Shown in pieces: positions 18,486 through 30,600 of a DNA stretch of 64,000 nucleotides. A program made the position numbers and the translations under genes. The DNA lies in contig DAOQUL010000007.1 in assembly GCA_035341015.1 (NCBI GenBank), positions 1 through 64,000 of the forward strand. Direction: 5' to 3'. This DNA is from JAKQIM01 sp029557965 (GTDB lineage Bacteria; Chloroflexota; Anaerolineae; Anaerolineales; UBA4823). The notes below the pieces were generated by a model that saw only the letters and a program-made list of their open reading frames with translations, made no database searches and was not told where the DNA came from. Every line of letters begins with the position of its first letter. Positions within the stretch are counted from its first letter, which is position 1.

Positions 18486-19198
18486 CCTTTCGATTTGGGC
18501 GGCTCAGGGGGCCGCGATTCAAATTGGATTAACTGCATGATATCTTCTAGTGCGGCTTCAAACACTTCAGTCATGATCGCCGGGTCTACCTGGTATGGCC
18601 CGCCGAACACCCCATCTTGATACAGGTCGCGGGCCTGCCCGGCGTCCACCAGCCCGGGAATATATGGCGGTGCTTTCTCGCCATCTGGCAGTTCGGCCAC
18701 GCGGGTAAATGGGAAGGCTTCGATCCAGCCGGCGTGGAAAGATTTCAACCCATGCAATTGGGCCACGGCAGTAACGCTGTGCGCCTGCCACCATGCATAC
18801 CAGGCGATGTTGATGCCCGGCAGTTGGTTCGCAACCTCATACAGGCGCGCGCGGATGGGGTCATTTCCGCCATGCCCATTCAAGATCAAAAAGCGTCTGA
18901 ATCCTTGCCCGTAGGCAGATTTTAATATGTCTTCCACCATATCGGCCAGGGTGGTAAGGCGTAAGCTGAAACTGCCCGGGTACTTAAGAAAATAAGGTGA
19001 AATGCCGAAGTTGACTGGCGGTGCCACCAACACCCCGCTGCGTTGGCTGGCCGCGTCTGCCAGTGCCATGGGAATCTGGACGTCTGTCAGCAGGCTCAGG
19101 TAGCCATGCTGTTCACAAGCGCCTAAGACCAATATCAGGCGGTCTTCGCTGCTCAGGTAATTCTGCACGTCCATCCAGTTTAGTTCTTCAAAACGCAT
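18482..19198 (-). CDS. Creatininase-family amidohydrolase
   Basis: Protein of 238 aa with the metal-binding signatures GACEQHGYLSLLTD (family consensus E-Q-H-G...TD) and LNGHGGND. The family includes creatininase and cofactor-pathway amidases; here the substrate is unknown. First gene of a nine-gene minus-strand run, with AAGGATGCA before the ATG and a TATAAT -10 (19226-19221) 23 nt upstream. Its position ahead of RidA and glycan genes does not suggest creatinine use. Family assignment is firm, function open. Confidence 0.85.
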   Translation of the reverse strand: MRFEELNWMDVQNYLSSEDRLILVLGACEQHGYLSLLTDVQIPMALADAASQRSGVLVAPPVNFGISPYFLKYPGSFSLRLTTLADMVEDILKSAYGQGFRRFLILNGHGGNDPIRARLYEVANQLPGINIAWYAWWQAHSVTAVAQLHGLKSFHAGWIEAFPFTRVAELPDGEKAPPYIPGLVDAGQARDLYQDGVFGGPYQVDPAIMTEVFEAALEDIMQLIQFESRPPEPPKSKG

Positions 19199-19220
19199 TG
19201 CATCCTTTTCCTTTGGCCTG

Positions 19221-19226
19221 ATTATA
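19221..19226 (-). promoter_or_regulatory. -10 box of the creatininase-to-dcyD operon
   Basis: On the minus strand TATAAT reads from 19226 to 19221. The predicted start near 19214 gives a 16-nt leader with a good Shine-Dalgarno. The -35 region is weak. The promoter is divergent from that of nuoA. Confidence 0.55.
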
Positions 19227-19285
19227 CATCCCCATTCGCTGGGTTGGCATGCTAAATCCGTGATGATTTTGTCATACCCGGGAAG

Positions 19286-19314
19286 TTGAATGGCATTTGC
19301 TCTTGTGGTAAAAT
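19286..19314 (+). promoter_or_regulatory. Promoter of nuoA
   Basis: TTGAAT at 19286-19291, a 17-nt spacer, then TAAAAT at 19309-19314 preceded by TGG (extended -10). The predicted start is near 19321, giving an 88-nt leader before the nuoA ATG. Confidence 0.75.
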
Positions 19315-19408
19315 CAAACCGTTAAGCGGCGGAATTGCCCGATTAGCACATGTCCCGCGCGCTTTGATCTCTGATACCAACCTGGCTGGTTTGTGCGAAG
19401 GAGATGCC

Positions 19409-19765
19409 ATGCTGAACGATTGGTTGTTCGTTGGCTTGTTCTTGCTTATTGTTGCTGCTTTTCCTGGTGCGCCCATCCTTTTGGCGGGGTTATTGGCGCC
19501 GAAACGCTCTACCCCTGAAAAGCGAGAAGTTTATGAGTGCGGTCTCGAAACTGTCGGTGAGACGTGGGTGCAGTTTCGGGTTCAGTATTATGTGTTTGCA
19601 TTGACTTTCCTTGTTTTTGACGTTGAATTGATCTTTTTGTTCCCCTGGGCAGTGGCTTTTGGCCAGCTTTCTCTATTTGGGGTGCTTTCTGGTGTCTTGT
19701 TCATTGCCATCTTATTCTTTGAATTATTAGCTGCGTGGCGCAAAGGTGTGCTCGAGTGGGCATGA
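19409..19765 (+). CDS. nuoA: NADH-quinone oxidoreductase subunit A
   Basis: Protein of 118 aa with three membrane helices and the NuoA signature around KREVYECGLETVGETWVQF and YYVFALTFLVFDVELIFLFPWA. It forms part of the quinone-chamber region of complex I in the cytoplasmic membrane. ATG 19409 has GAAGGAG 5 nt upstream; further upstream codons are inside the leader. nuoB, C and D would normally follow, but here a hairpin with a T-run and then nuoH come next, so the peripheral-arm genes are missing from this locus. Confidence 0.95.
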   Translation: MLNDWLFVGLFLLIVAAFPGAPILLAGLLAPKRSTPEKREVYECGLETVGETWVQFRVQYYVFALTFLVFDVELIFLFPWAVAFGQLSLFGVLSGVLFIAILFFELLAAWRKGVLEWA

Positions 19766-19784
19766 TCTTTATATAAGACGATGG

Positions 19785-19818
19785 AAGGCTGGCGGAAGTT
19801 TCCCTCAGCCTTTTATTT
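19785..19818 (+). terminator. Terminator-like hairpin between nuoA and nuoH
   Basis: AAGGCTG (19785-19791) pairs with CAGCCTT (19806-19812) with an inner GGA/TCC pairing, followed by TTATTTG. It sits where nuoBCDEFGI would be in a complete operon. No clear nuoH promoter follows, so it is probably a partial terminator or processing site. Confidence 0.55.
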
Positions 19819-19859
19819 GTTGATGGAAAAGCGAACTTGTTGTTTGTGAGGAGAGAACG

Positions 19860-21092
19860 ATGGATCACCCGATCACGATAATTGCCAGGTGGCTGGAAAC
19901 GTTGATGCTGGGTTGGGGGTTGGCTCCTGGAGCAGTCACCACGATCTTGACACTGCTTGGTGCTGCGGTGGTGGGGGCTTTTGGCTTGGGCCTGGTGATC
20001 TTTACCATCTGGCTGGAGCGCAAACTGTATGCCCGTATTCAAGATCGCCTGGGTCCAAATCGTGTGGGGCCTTGGGGCATTTTGCAAACCTTCCCCGACA
20101 TGATCAAGATCTTCACCAAGGAATTCATCACGCCCGATGGGGCTGATAAGGTTGTTTACAACCTGGCTCCTATTTTATCGGTTTCGGCGGTGTTGTTGAC
20201 CTGGGCGGTGATCCCCTTCGCTCCGGCGATCATTGGCACGGATGTGAATGTGGGCGTGTTGTACCTGGTAGCAGTGGGATCACTGGGCGCCTTGAGCATC
20301 ATCATGGCAGGCTGGTCTTCCAATAACAAATATGCCATGTTGGGCGCTTTTCGTGCTGTGGCGCAGATGGTCTCATATGAAGTGCCTATGGTCTTGGCGC
20401 TTCTGATCCCTGTGCTCTTGGCGCAAACAATGAAGATGAACGGCCTGGTGGAAGCCCAGCAGGTATGGTTCATTTTTTATGTTCCCATTGCCGCTTTGAT
20501 CTTCTTTATCACTTCGCTGGCAGAGACTGGGCGCGCTCCGTTCGATTTGTTAGAAGCTGAGTCGGAACTGGTGGCGGGTTTCCAGACCGAGTATTCGGGC
20601 CTGAAATTTGGCATGTTCTACGTGGGCGAGTTCTTGCACGCCTTCACCATCTCTGCGTTGACGGCCACCTTATTCCTTGGCGGTTGGCAGGGCCTGGGTG
20701 CCGAGCGTTTCCCCATTTTGGGGACGATCTTCTTCTTCATCAAAACGTTTGCAGTATATTTCGTCGTGATCTGGATCCGTATCTCACTGCCTCGCTTGCG
20801 CATTGATCAATTGCTCAACTTTAGCTGGAAATTCCTCACGCCGCTGGCCCTGGTGCTGCTCCTGGCTACTGCCATCGTAGAAAAGCTGTGGTTAGATCTC
20901 TATCCCAGCTTGAACCTGGTCGTTGGGGCCGTTCCCTGGGTGCATGCCGGGGTGCATTTCGTTCTCAATCTGCTGATCTTGTGGGGCATGTTGAATCTCT
21001 TGAAGCCTCATAAGGTAAAAACGCGTCGCACGGTCGCCGAGCCGCGTCCGGTGGCGGTTGCGCCAGAACCTCCTGTTTCTGAGATTTCTTAG
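19860..21092 (+). CDS. nuoH: NADH-quinone oxidoreductase subunit H
   Basis: Protein of 410 aa, somewhat longer than the usual 320-350 because of an N-terminal extension and a Pro/Val-rich tail after about residue 385. It has the NuoH hallmarks ERKLYARIQDRLGPNRVGPWG, a quinone-chamber loop with AETGRAPFDLLEAESELVAGF, and eight or so membrane helices. NuoH links the quinone site to the proton channels. GAGGAGAGAACG precedes the ATG. nuoI, which normally follows nuoH, is absent; nuoJ starts 14 nt downstream. Confidence 0.95.
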   Translation: MDHPITIIARWLETLMLGWGLAPGAVTTILTLLGAAVVGAFGLGLVIFTIWLERKLYARIQDRLGPNRVGPWGILQTFPDMIKIFTKEFITPDGADKVVYNLAPILSVSAVLLTWAVIPFAPAIIGTDVNVGVLYLVAVGSLGALSIIMAGWSSNNKYAMLGAFRAVAQMVSYEVPMVLALLIPVLLAQTMKMNGLVEAQQVWFIFYVPIAALIFFITSLAETGRAPFDLLEAESELVAGFQTEYSGLKFGMFYVGEFLHAFTISALTATLFLGGWQGLGAERFPILGTIFFFIKTFAVYFVVIWIRISLPRLRIDQLLNFSWKFLTPLALVLLLATAIVEKLWLDLYPSLNLVVGAVPWVHAGVHFVLNLLILWGMLNLLKPHKVKTRRTVAEPRPVAVAPEPPVSEIS

Positions 21093-21106
21093 GTCGGAGC
21101 AAGCTT

Positions 21107-21619
21107 ATGACTCCTGTGCAGTTGATCTTTCTCGCGGTGGCGGCAGTGACCCTGGCGGCAGCCCTCATGGTTGTGCTGACCCGCAACTTGATCCATGCCG
21201 CTTTGTGGCTGATCGTCACGCTCTTTGGGGTAGCGGTCTTCTACGTGCTGCTCAATGCCGGGTTCTTTGCAGTGGTGCAGGTGGTCGTCTACATCGGTGC
21301 CATTGCGATCCTGTTCATCTTCGCTGCCATGCTCACCCGGCGGGTGATGCAAGACACCGGTCCACAGTTGAATGCCGGTTCTTGGCTGGCAGGGTTGGTG
21401 GCGGTCTTATCGTTTGGCGGCCTGGTGGCGGTATTGAGCCAGTGGCCTGGCTTTTCCAGTCAGGCGGCAGCGCTGCCTGAGGGGGCCGATCCATTGGTTC
21501 AGTTGGGTACGGCGTTGGTTTCGCCTGATGCATATGTGCTGCCCTTTGAATTGGCCTCGGTGTTGTTGGTAGCCGCTATGATTGGCGCCATTACCGTATC
21601 TTTGGAGAAGAAGCCATGA
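21107..21619 (+). CDS. nuoJ: NADH-quinone oxidoreductase subunit J
   Basis: Protein of 170 aa with five predicted membrane helices and the NuoJ motifs LIHAALWLIVTLFGVAVFYV and VVVYIGAIAILFIFAAML. The third helix carries the YIGAIAIL region, where a pi-bulge is known in the family. It overlaps nuoK by 4 nt (ATGA), indicating coupled translation. It contributes to the channel connecting the quinone site with the antiporter-like subunits. Confidence 0.94.
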   Translation: MTPVQLIFLAVAAVTLAAALMVVLTRNLIHAALWLIVTLFGVAVFYVLLNAGFFAVVQVVVYIGAIAILFIFAAMLTRRVMQDTGPQLNAGSWLAGLVAVLSFGGLVAVLSQWPGFSSQAAALPEGADPLVQLGTALVSPDAYVLPFELASVLLVAAMIGAITVSLEKKP

Positions 21620-24600
21620 TCCCGTTGTCTTGGTATTTGATCCTTGCCGCGGCGCTGTTCTGCATTGGCTTATTTGGTGTTTTGGGCCGCCGCAACGCCA
21701 TTGCCATTTTGATGGGCATCGAACTGATGTTGAATGCAGTCAACATCAACCTGGTGGCTTTCTGGCGCTACCGCGCCGCAGAAGGCATTGCCGGGCAAGC
21801 CTTTGCCATCATCGTCTTTGCTGTGGCAGCTGCCGAGGTGGCAGTTGGCTTAGCGCTGATCATATCGATCTACCGCCGCCGCAATTCGGTCGTTGCCGAT
21901 GACATCAACTTGATGAAGGGTTAAACATGACCATCGATACGCTCATCTGGTTAATCCCGCTCCCGCCCCTCCTGGCATTCTTTGTGATCGTGCTGTTTAC
22001 CAACCGGCACCGGGCGTTGAGCCACAGCATCGCCATCGGTGCCGCCTTGTTGTCATGGTTAGGCAGCATGGTGGTCTTCTTCCGGGCCTTACAGGTGGAG
22101 CATTTTGGCGAGCATCCCTTTGGATCTCAGATCAACTGGCTGCAAACCGGCGACACCTGGTTCAAGATTGGGGTATTGATTGACCCGCTCTCGGCCGCGG
22201 TCATCTTTTTTGTGGCCTGGACCGTGTTAATGATCTTCGTTTACAGCGTGGGCTATCACAATTATGGACAACCCAAGGGCGATCATGACCGCAAAGGCCT
22301 GCCGCCGCACGGCGCAAATGTGGTGGATGCCCACCTGCACAAGCACCAGGTGCCTTCCATCGAACCGATGTACTCACGTTTCTTTGCCTTCATCGGTCTT
22401 TTTGCCTTTGGTATGTACACCTTGGTGATCTCTGACAACCTGCTGACCCTCTTTGCCGGTTGGGAGGTCATGGGCTTGTGTTCGTACTTGCTGATCGGCT
22501 TCTGGTATGGCAAAGAGTCCGCCCGCGCCGCCGCCATCAAGGCCTTCATCACCACCCGCATCGGCGATGTCTTCATGCTCTTGGGCATCGCCTACTTATA
22601 TTCAGCTACCGGCACCTTGACCTTCCGCGAAATCTTTGCTGAAGAAACGCTGGCCCACCTGGCGTCTACCCCGGCAGTTGGCGGCTTCTTAGGTCTTTCG
22701 GCGGCGGGCATGATTGGCATTTTGCTCTTCATCGGTACCATCGGCAAATCGGCGCAGTGGCCCCTGCACGTCTGGCTGCCCGATGCCATGGAAGGCCCGA
22801 CCCCGGTTTCAGCCATGATCCATGCCGCTACGATGGTTTCGGCTGGCGTTTACATGGTCATCCGCATGTTCCCCCTGCTCTCGGCGGGCGCAGAACATGG
22901 CGCCCTGACCTCACCCATGCTGGTGATGTCCTTCATCGGTGCCTTTACGGCTTTATTTGCTGCTACCATTGCCGTTGCGCAGAACGATATCAAGCGCGTG
23001 CTGGCCTTTTCGACCATCTCGCAGTTGGGTTACATGATCGCTGCCCTGGGAATTGGCGCTTACGTGGCAGCCGCCTTCCATCTCATCACGCATGCCTTCT
23101 TTAAGGCCCTTCTATTCCTGGGTTCTGGCTCGGTCATTCACGGCATGGAACACGGTGTGCTGCACACCGGCGATCACAGCGTGGATCCGCAGGATATGTT
23201 CAATATGGGCGGCCTGCGCAAGAAGATGCCCATTACTTTCTGGACCTTCTTGATTGGCGGCTTTGCCCTTTCGGGCTTCCCGCTGATCACAGCCGGCTTC
23301 TGGTCCAAGGACGAGATCCTGGCCGATGCCTTTGGGCATGGCCATTGGGCGGTTTTCCTGACCCTGGCGCTGGCTGCCCTGCTGACCGCCTTCTATACCA
23401 TGCGCCAGATCACCCTGGCCTTCTTGGGCCAGCCGCGCACCGAGGCCGCTAAACACGCCCACGAGACCCCCTGGACAATGACCCTGCCGTTGGTGGTGCT
23501 GGCGGTCTTTGCCATTGGTTACGGCTGGGTGGGCATTCCAGAGCATTTCCCCGTCATCGGTGGGCTGCTCCCCAACTGGTTCCATGAATTTGTCGGCGGC
23601 ACTTTGGCCCACCACCCCGAAGCAGTCGCTTTTAGCCGGTGGCCTCTGCTCACCTCATTGGTGGTGGCCCTGGGCGGCCTGGGCCTCGGCTGGCTCACCT
23701 ACCGGCATTATAAAGCTGGTGCTCAAGACCCGCTGCAAAAGCTGCTTGGCCCGCTTCACAAGGTATTGCAGAGCAAGTATTACTTTGACGAGTTGTACGA
23801 TAAGGTCTTCGTCAAACCCGTTTACTGGATTGCCGATACCTTTACCAACCAGTGGATGGATCGCGGCGTGATTGACGGCTTTTTGCACGCTGTGTCGCGC
23901 TTGATGCTGGGAATTGGCCCCATCTTGCGCAATTACTTTGATAAGCCGGTCGTTAACGGGATTGGCGACTTTTTTGGTGAAGGCTCGAAAAAGCTAGGCC
24001 GCAGTATGCGCGTCTTGCAGCCCGGCAAGGTACAGAGTTACATGCTCGCAGCCATGGTGCTGGCTTTTGGCACTTTGTTTTACTATATCTACCGCCTGCT
24101 GAGACCGTAGCCCTCGCACGGAACCAGGAGTGAACGATGAATTTTGTTGTTGATAACTTGCTTCCCTTGATCTTGTTCTCGCCTGCACTGGTGGCGCTGG
24201 TTTTGCTGTTCTTGCCGCGTACCGAGAAGAACCTGCTGCGTTGGGCCGCCTTCATCGGCAGCTTGATCCCGCTGGCTTTCGCCTTGGCTTTGTGGTTTTC
24301 CTTTGCGCCTCAACAGCCTGGGTTTCAATTCGAACAGAAAGCTGCCTGGTATGAGGCCCTGGGTTCTTCGTTCCACTTGGGCGTCGACGGCCTTTCGTTA
24401 ACCATGGTGTTGTTGACCACCGTCCTGACCCCCATTGCCATCCTGGCCTCTTACAGCGTCCAAGAGCGCGTCAAGGCTTACATGATCCTGTTCCTGCTCT
24501 TAGAGACGGGTATGCTGGGCGTCTTCCTGGCCCTGGACCTGCTCTTGTTCTTTGTCTTTTGGGAAATTGGCCTGGTGCCGATGTACTTCCTCATCAACCA

Positions 24601-27600
24601 GTGGGGTTCTGAAAAAGGTGAGCGCCAGTTGTGGGGCGGGCTTAAGGTCTCGGCTCGCACCTACGCCTCTTTCAAGTTCATGATCTACACCATGGCTGGC
24701 TCTTTGGGTTTGCTGTTGGCCATCCAGATGATCGGTGTGACGTCTGGAACCTTTGACCTGCCGGAGTTGTTCAAGATCTGGCCTGGGCTCACTTCCTTGC
24801 AAGGGGTGCCGTTGGGAATTCCCATCGCCACTGTCAAAGCCGTCGCCTTCTGGGCTTTTGTGGTCGCCTTTGCCATCAAGGTGCCGGTGTGGCCTTTCCA
24901 CACCTGGCTGCCTGATGCGCATACTGAAGCTCCCACAGCTGGCTCGATGATCCTGGCGGGTGTCCTGCTCAAGCTGGGCGCATACGGCTTCTTGCGCCTG
25001 GTGCTGCCGCTTTACCCTCAAGAAGCGCACCAATACGCCGGATGGCTGGCCTTCCTGGCAACCATGGCGATCATCTTCGGGGCCTTTGCGGCCTACGGGC
25101 AAGACGATTTCAAGCGCTTGGTGGCCTATTCTTCGGTCAACCACATGGGCTTTGTGGTCCTTGGCATTGCGGCCGCGGCGCGGGCTGTGGGCACCGCCGA
25201 CGCCACCATCGCCTTGAACGGCGCGGTCCTGCAAATGTTCAATCACGGGCTCTCCGCGGCTGGAATGTTCTTCCTGGTGGGTGTGATCTACGAGCGTGCC
25301 CATACTCGCAACCTGAACGATTTCGGCGGCCTTTTCCCCCTGATCCCCGTCTACGGCGGTATCTTGCTTTTCACTTCGATGGCTTCGCTGGGTTTGCCGG
25401 GCTTGAACGGCTTTGTCTCTGAGTTTTTGGTGGTGCGGGGCTCCTGGCCTATTTTCACCCTGTGGACGGCCCTGAGTATGATCGGCTTGCTGTTGACTGG
25501 CCTCTACATCCTGAAAGGGATCAAAAAGGTGCTCCACGGCCCCTTGAACGAACACTGGGTGGGGCATATAACCGAGATCAAATTCCGCGAAATCGCCGTG
25601 ATCGCTCCTTTAATGGTGTTGATGCTGTGGATTGGCATCTGGCCCGCCTGGATCTTGGGCGTGATCAACGATGCAATGCGCATGTTGTTCGGTTAATGGA
25701 AGGTGATGCATGGATTTTCCTGTTCTGAGTGTGATCGTTTTTACGCCCATTGTCGCCGGCCTGCTCATCTTGCTCATTCCGGGTGATCGCAAGACCGAGA
25801 TCCGCGTCACTGCCCTGGCCGCGGCGGTCCTGGCGTTGATCCTTTCGGCCTGGGTTTATTTCAACTATGATACCGCCCTGGGTGGTTACCAGCTCATGGA
25901 GCATCACGATTGGCTGCCTGCCCTGGGCATCTCTTACATCGTGGCGGTAGATGGGATCAATGCGCCGCTGGTGCTGCTGACCGGCGTGGTGATGTTCACC
26001 GGCGTACTCATCTCTTGGGGGGTCGATGACCGTCCCCGCGAGTTCTTTGCTTTTCTTTTTATCCTGGCCAGCGGCGTGTTTGGCGTCTTTGTGGCCCAAG
26101 ACCTCTTCCAATTGTTCTTCTTCTATGAGATCGCCGTCTTCCCCATGTACCTGTTGATCGCCATTTGGGGCTGGGTGCAGACGCGCGAATATGCCGCCAT
26201 GAAGCTGACCCTGTACCTGTTCATCGGCTCGGTGATCGCCCTTGTTGGCGGATTAGCAATGTACTTTGAAGTTGGCTTGAATACGTTCAATATGATCAGG
26301 ATCGCCGAAGCCGGGCAGGCAGGCGCCTTCTCTCAAAGCTTCCAGATCTTCTGGTTCCCCTTTGTGTTTCTGGGCTTTGCAGTATTGGGCGGCATCTTCC
26401 CCTTCCACAACTGGAGCCCCGATGGTCACGTAGCCGCACCAACGGCAGTCTCGATGTTTCACGCCGGTGTGCTCATGAAGCTGGGTGCTTTCGCCGCACT
26501 GCGGGTGGGCATTATGCTGCTGCCCCAGGGGGCTGAATACTGGCGCTGGGTCATCATGGGCCTGGCGACCGTCAACGTGGTGTATGGCGCTTTTATCGCC
26601 ATGGTGCAGACAGATTTCAAGTACGTCATCGGTTTCTCCTCCGTCTCGCACATGGGGTTGGTGATGTTGGGCTTCTCGACCTTGACCCCTGAAGGCCTGA
26701 CCGGGGCGGGCATCCAGATGTTCTCGCACGGCGTGATGACGGCCCTCTTCTTTGCGGTCGTCGGCATGGTGTACGATCGGGCGCACACCCGCCAGATCAA
26801 CGAGTTGGGGGGCTTCTCGAAGAAGATGCCCTGGGTGGCGGTGGCCTTTATCATCGGCGGCCTGGTTTCCATGGGTATGCCGGGGCTCTCGGGCTTTGTG
26901 GCCGAATTTCCCATTTTTATGGGGGTCTGGCGCGTGGCGCCCATTGTTGCCATCATCGCCGCCATTTCCATCGTCATCACGGCCTCTTACATCATCCGCA
27001 TCATTGGCAAAGTCTTCTTTGGTCCCATGCCCGAAGCGTTCGAACATCATATTGGCGATGTGACCGTTTTGGATAAGGTGGCCCTGGTGGTGTTGTGCGT
27101 GATCATGATCGCCATTGGTGTTTATCCGGCAGTGATGAGTCCGCTGGTAGCCTCAGGCGTAGAGAGCATCCTGCGCCTGTTTGGAGGTGCTTAAGTGTCT
27201 ATCCCGAGCTTTGAACCGACCATGCTCCTGGCAATCCTGCCGGAAATCCTTCTGTTGGTGCTGATTGGCTTTGTGATCGCCCTGGACGCGATCTGGAAGC
27301 CCGAACGGCGCCGCATCTTGGGCTGGGTGACTGCCGGCGGCCTTCTATTGATCATGGTCGTTGCCTTGCTGGTATCTCGCCCGGTAGATGGGGAAGCCCG
27401 CTTGATCTTTGGCGGCATGCTGCGGCAGGATTGGTTTGGCTTTGCCTTCAAGCTGCTCTTCCTTTTCAGTGCGGCGGTTACGGCGCTTTTTGCGATGGAT
27501 ATAAAGGGCGCTGGTCAGAAGGGCGAATTCTATACTCTGATGCTTGTCTCGACCCTGGGGATGAACTTGATGGCCTCCTCGGCTGACTTGATCATGCTCT

Positions 27601-30600
27601 ACCTGTCCATTGAAACCACCTCCATTCCGCTTTACATCCTGGCTGGCTTCATGACCCGCGATGATAAATCGGTCGAGTCGGGCTTCAAATACTTGTTGTT
27701 TGGCGCGGTCACCTCTACCGTCATGCTCTATGGCTTCAGCTTGTTGTACGGCTTCTCGGGCCAGACCAATCTCTACCACCTGTCCCTGGCTTTCTATGAC
27801 GCCCAATTCCCCGACCTGGCAATGCTGGCTGGACTGCTGTTGGTGCTGGTGGGTTTTGGCTTCAAGGTATCGATTGTGCCCTTCCACTTCTGGGCGCCGG
27901 ATGTCTATGAAGGCGCACCTACACCTGTGGCAGGCTTCCTCTCGACCGCATCCAAAGCTGCCGGGTTTGCGGTGCTGCTGCGGGTTTTGATGGCGCTTTT
28001 TACCCCGGTGGCGGCTGGCTATTGGGTAACTTTGCTGGCGATCGTTTCGGTCTTGACCATGACGCTGGGCAATTTTCTGGCCCTGGCGCAGAAGAACATC
28101 AAGCGCATGCTGGCTTATTCTTCAATCGCCCATGCCGGGTATATCTTGATCGGGGTGGTTTCGCTGTCGCAGTTGGGTGGGACGAGCGTGGTTTTCTACC
28201 TGCTGGGTTACTTACTGACCAACCTGGCGGCTTTTGGCGTGGTGGTGGCCTTCTGGCAGGTGGTCGGTTCGGACGAGATCGCTTCGTATGCCGGTATGAG
28301 CCGCCGCTCGCCCTGGTTGGCGTTGGCAATGTTGGTGGCCCTGCTTTCGCTGGCAGGCATGCCGCCCTTGGTGGGTTTTGTGGCCAAGGTTTTCGTCTTT
28401 GCCGCTGCCGTGCAGGCCGACCTGATCTGGCTGGCGATCATCGGTGTGCTCAACTCGATCGTTGGTCTGTACTACTACCTGACGGTGCTCAAGGTGGTTT
28501 ATTTGTATCGCTCGCCCGATGATGACAAGCCGATCTCGGTTAGCCGCCCATACGCCATTGCTTTGCTGGTGCTCACTTTGGGCATCATTCTGGTGGGCAC
28601 CATCATGGGGCCGTGGTTTGCCTGGGCAACTACTGCCGCACAAGGGATCTTCTAACGCATCTTGTGGGAGGATGCGCTGTAAGAATGTTGACATTCATTA
28701 TCAGCTTATGATAAAATCTGCCCGCTATGAAACAAAATAACGACTCGGCCAATCTGAACCAGGCAATGAAGGCCATGTTGAATGTTACCCCGATTGCCTT
28801 GGGGGCGCAGATTGGTTGTATTACCCTGGTCATTGTGCTTGGTGCTTTGTTTGGCGGGTTGTTGATCGATAAGTTCTTAGATACCAAGCCGATATTTACG
28901 ATCATTCTGCTGTTGGCTTCGGCGCCGTTGTCTTTGTATCTGACGTTTTACCTGGCAATGCGGGTCGTCAAGTCCATGCCACCCCCTCAGATGGGGCAGT
29001 CGGCGGCAAAGAAGGTTCAAGACGAAGAAGAGGAGGAACTCAGTGACTGAAGAAAAGACCAAGAGACGGTTTGGGTTCAAGCGTTGGATCGTGTTGGCCC
29101 TGGTCGCGGCAGGAATTTACTGCGCCTTCTTTGGCCCCTCGGTGTTGAAGCCGATCAGCCCAATGGTTGTCTTGCCTCCTGAGCCAACCGGGTTGAATAT
29201 CTTTGGCTTCCAGATCACCAACTCGATCCTGGCAACTTTGATTGCCGATCTGCTGCTGATTCTGGTGGCAGTGTTGGCGTATCGTTTCAGCAAGAGTGGC
29301 AAAGAAATCCCTTCAGGTTTTTATAATGCCTTTGAAGCGCTGGTCGAATTCTTGTGGAATAATGTCCAGAATTCGGCTGGCAAATGGGCCAGGCGTGTTT
29401 TTGCCATCCCTGCCACGATCTTTTTGCTGGTCTTTGTGGCTAACATGGTCAAGTTGTTACCCGGCTTCGAAAGCATCGGCTACATGAAAGAAGCGCACGG
29501 TGCTTACGGATACAAGGCCGTGACGTTGATCCCCGGTTTCCTTTACACCATTGATAAGGGGCATCCCATTAGCGAAGCCGGGCATGATGCCGCACCGGCC
29601 CATGCCGAAGAAGCCGGGCATGCCGAAGATGAGCATACGGTCGGCGCCACAGAGATCAGTGAAGATAAGTATTATGAAGTGGTGCCCTTCTTGCGTGGCT
29701 CAGCCACCGACATCAATTTCCCCTTTGCCCTGGCTATCATTGCCGTGGTAACCACCCAGGTCTTTGGGGTTATGTCGCAGGGCGTTGAATATTTCCATAA
29801 GTTCTTCCCGGTGCGCGACTTAAAGAAAGGTGCTTTTGGGGTCATCAACCTTGTTGTAGGTCTGCTTGAGTTGGTGCTCGAGTTTGCAAAGATCCTTTCG
29901 TTTGGCTTCCGTCTTTTTGGTAATATCTTTGCCGGTGCGCTCTTGCTTTCGATCGTGGGCGCCCTGACGGCGGTCGTCGTTCCGGCTGGCTTGTATGGCT
30001 TCGAAATCTTCTTCGGCGTTATCCAGGCCTACATTTTCTTCCTGTTATCAGCAGTATTCATGGGCGGGGCCACTGTCAGCCATGGTGGCGAGCACGCCGA
30101 AGCACATCATTAAGCATACGAGTTACGTAAATTACACAAGGAGAAGCGACTAAATGGAGTACAACGAATTCTTCGTGAATGGCATGAAATTGATTGGCGC
30201 TGGCCTGGCTATGTTGGGCACCTTTGGCGCTGGTTTGGGCGTTGGCTTGGCGGCTTCGGGTGGTGTACAGGCAATGGGCCGCAACCCTGATGCCGCTCCA
30301 ATCATCCAAACGAACATGATCCTTGGCATGGCTTTTGCTGAAGCGGTTGCTATTTACGCTTTGGCTGTGTCGCTGATCATCATTTTCGCCGCCTGAGCCC
30401 TTGCGGAATCATTCCTCGAGGAGTCTGGATAAATGGAAAAACTTGGTATCAATCTAGGTTATTTGCTCTTCCAGATCTTCAATTTCGCCATCATAGCCAT
30501 TGTTCTGTACGCTTTGGCTTATAAGCCGATCTTGAAAATGCTGGAAAACCGCAAGCGGAAAATCGCCCAGGCGATGGAAGATTCGCAGGTTGCCGCTGAA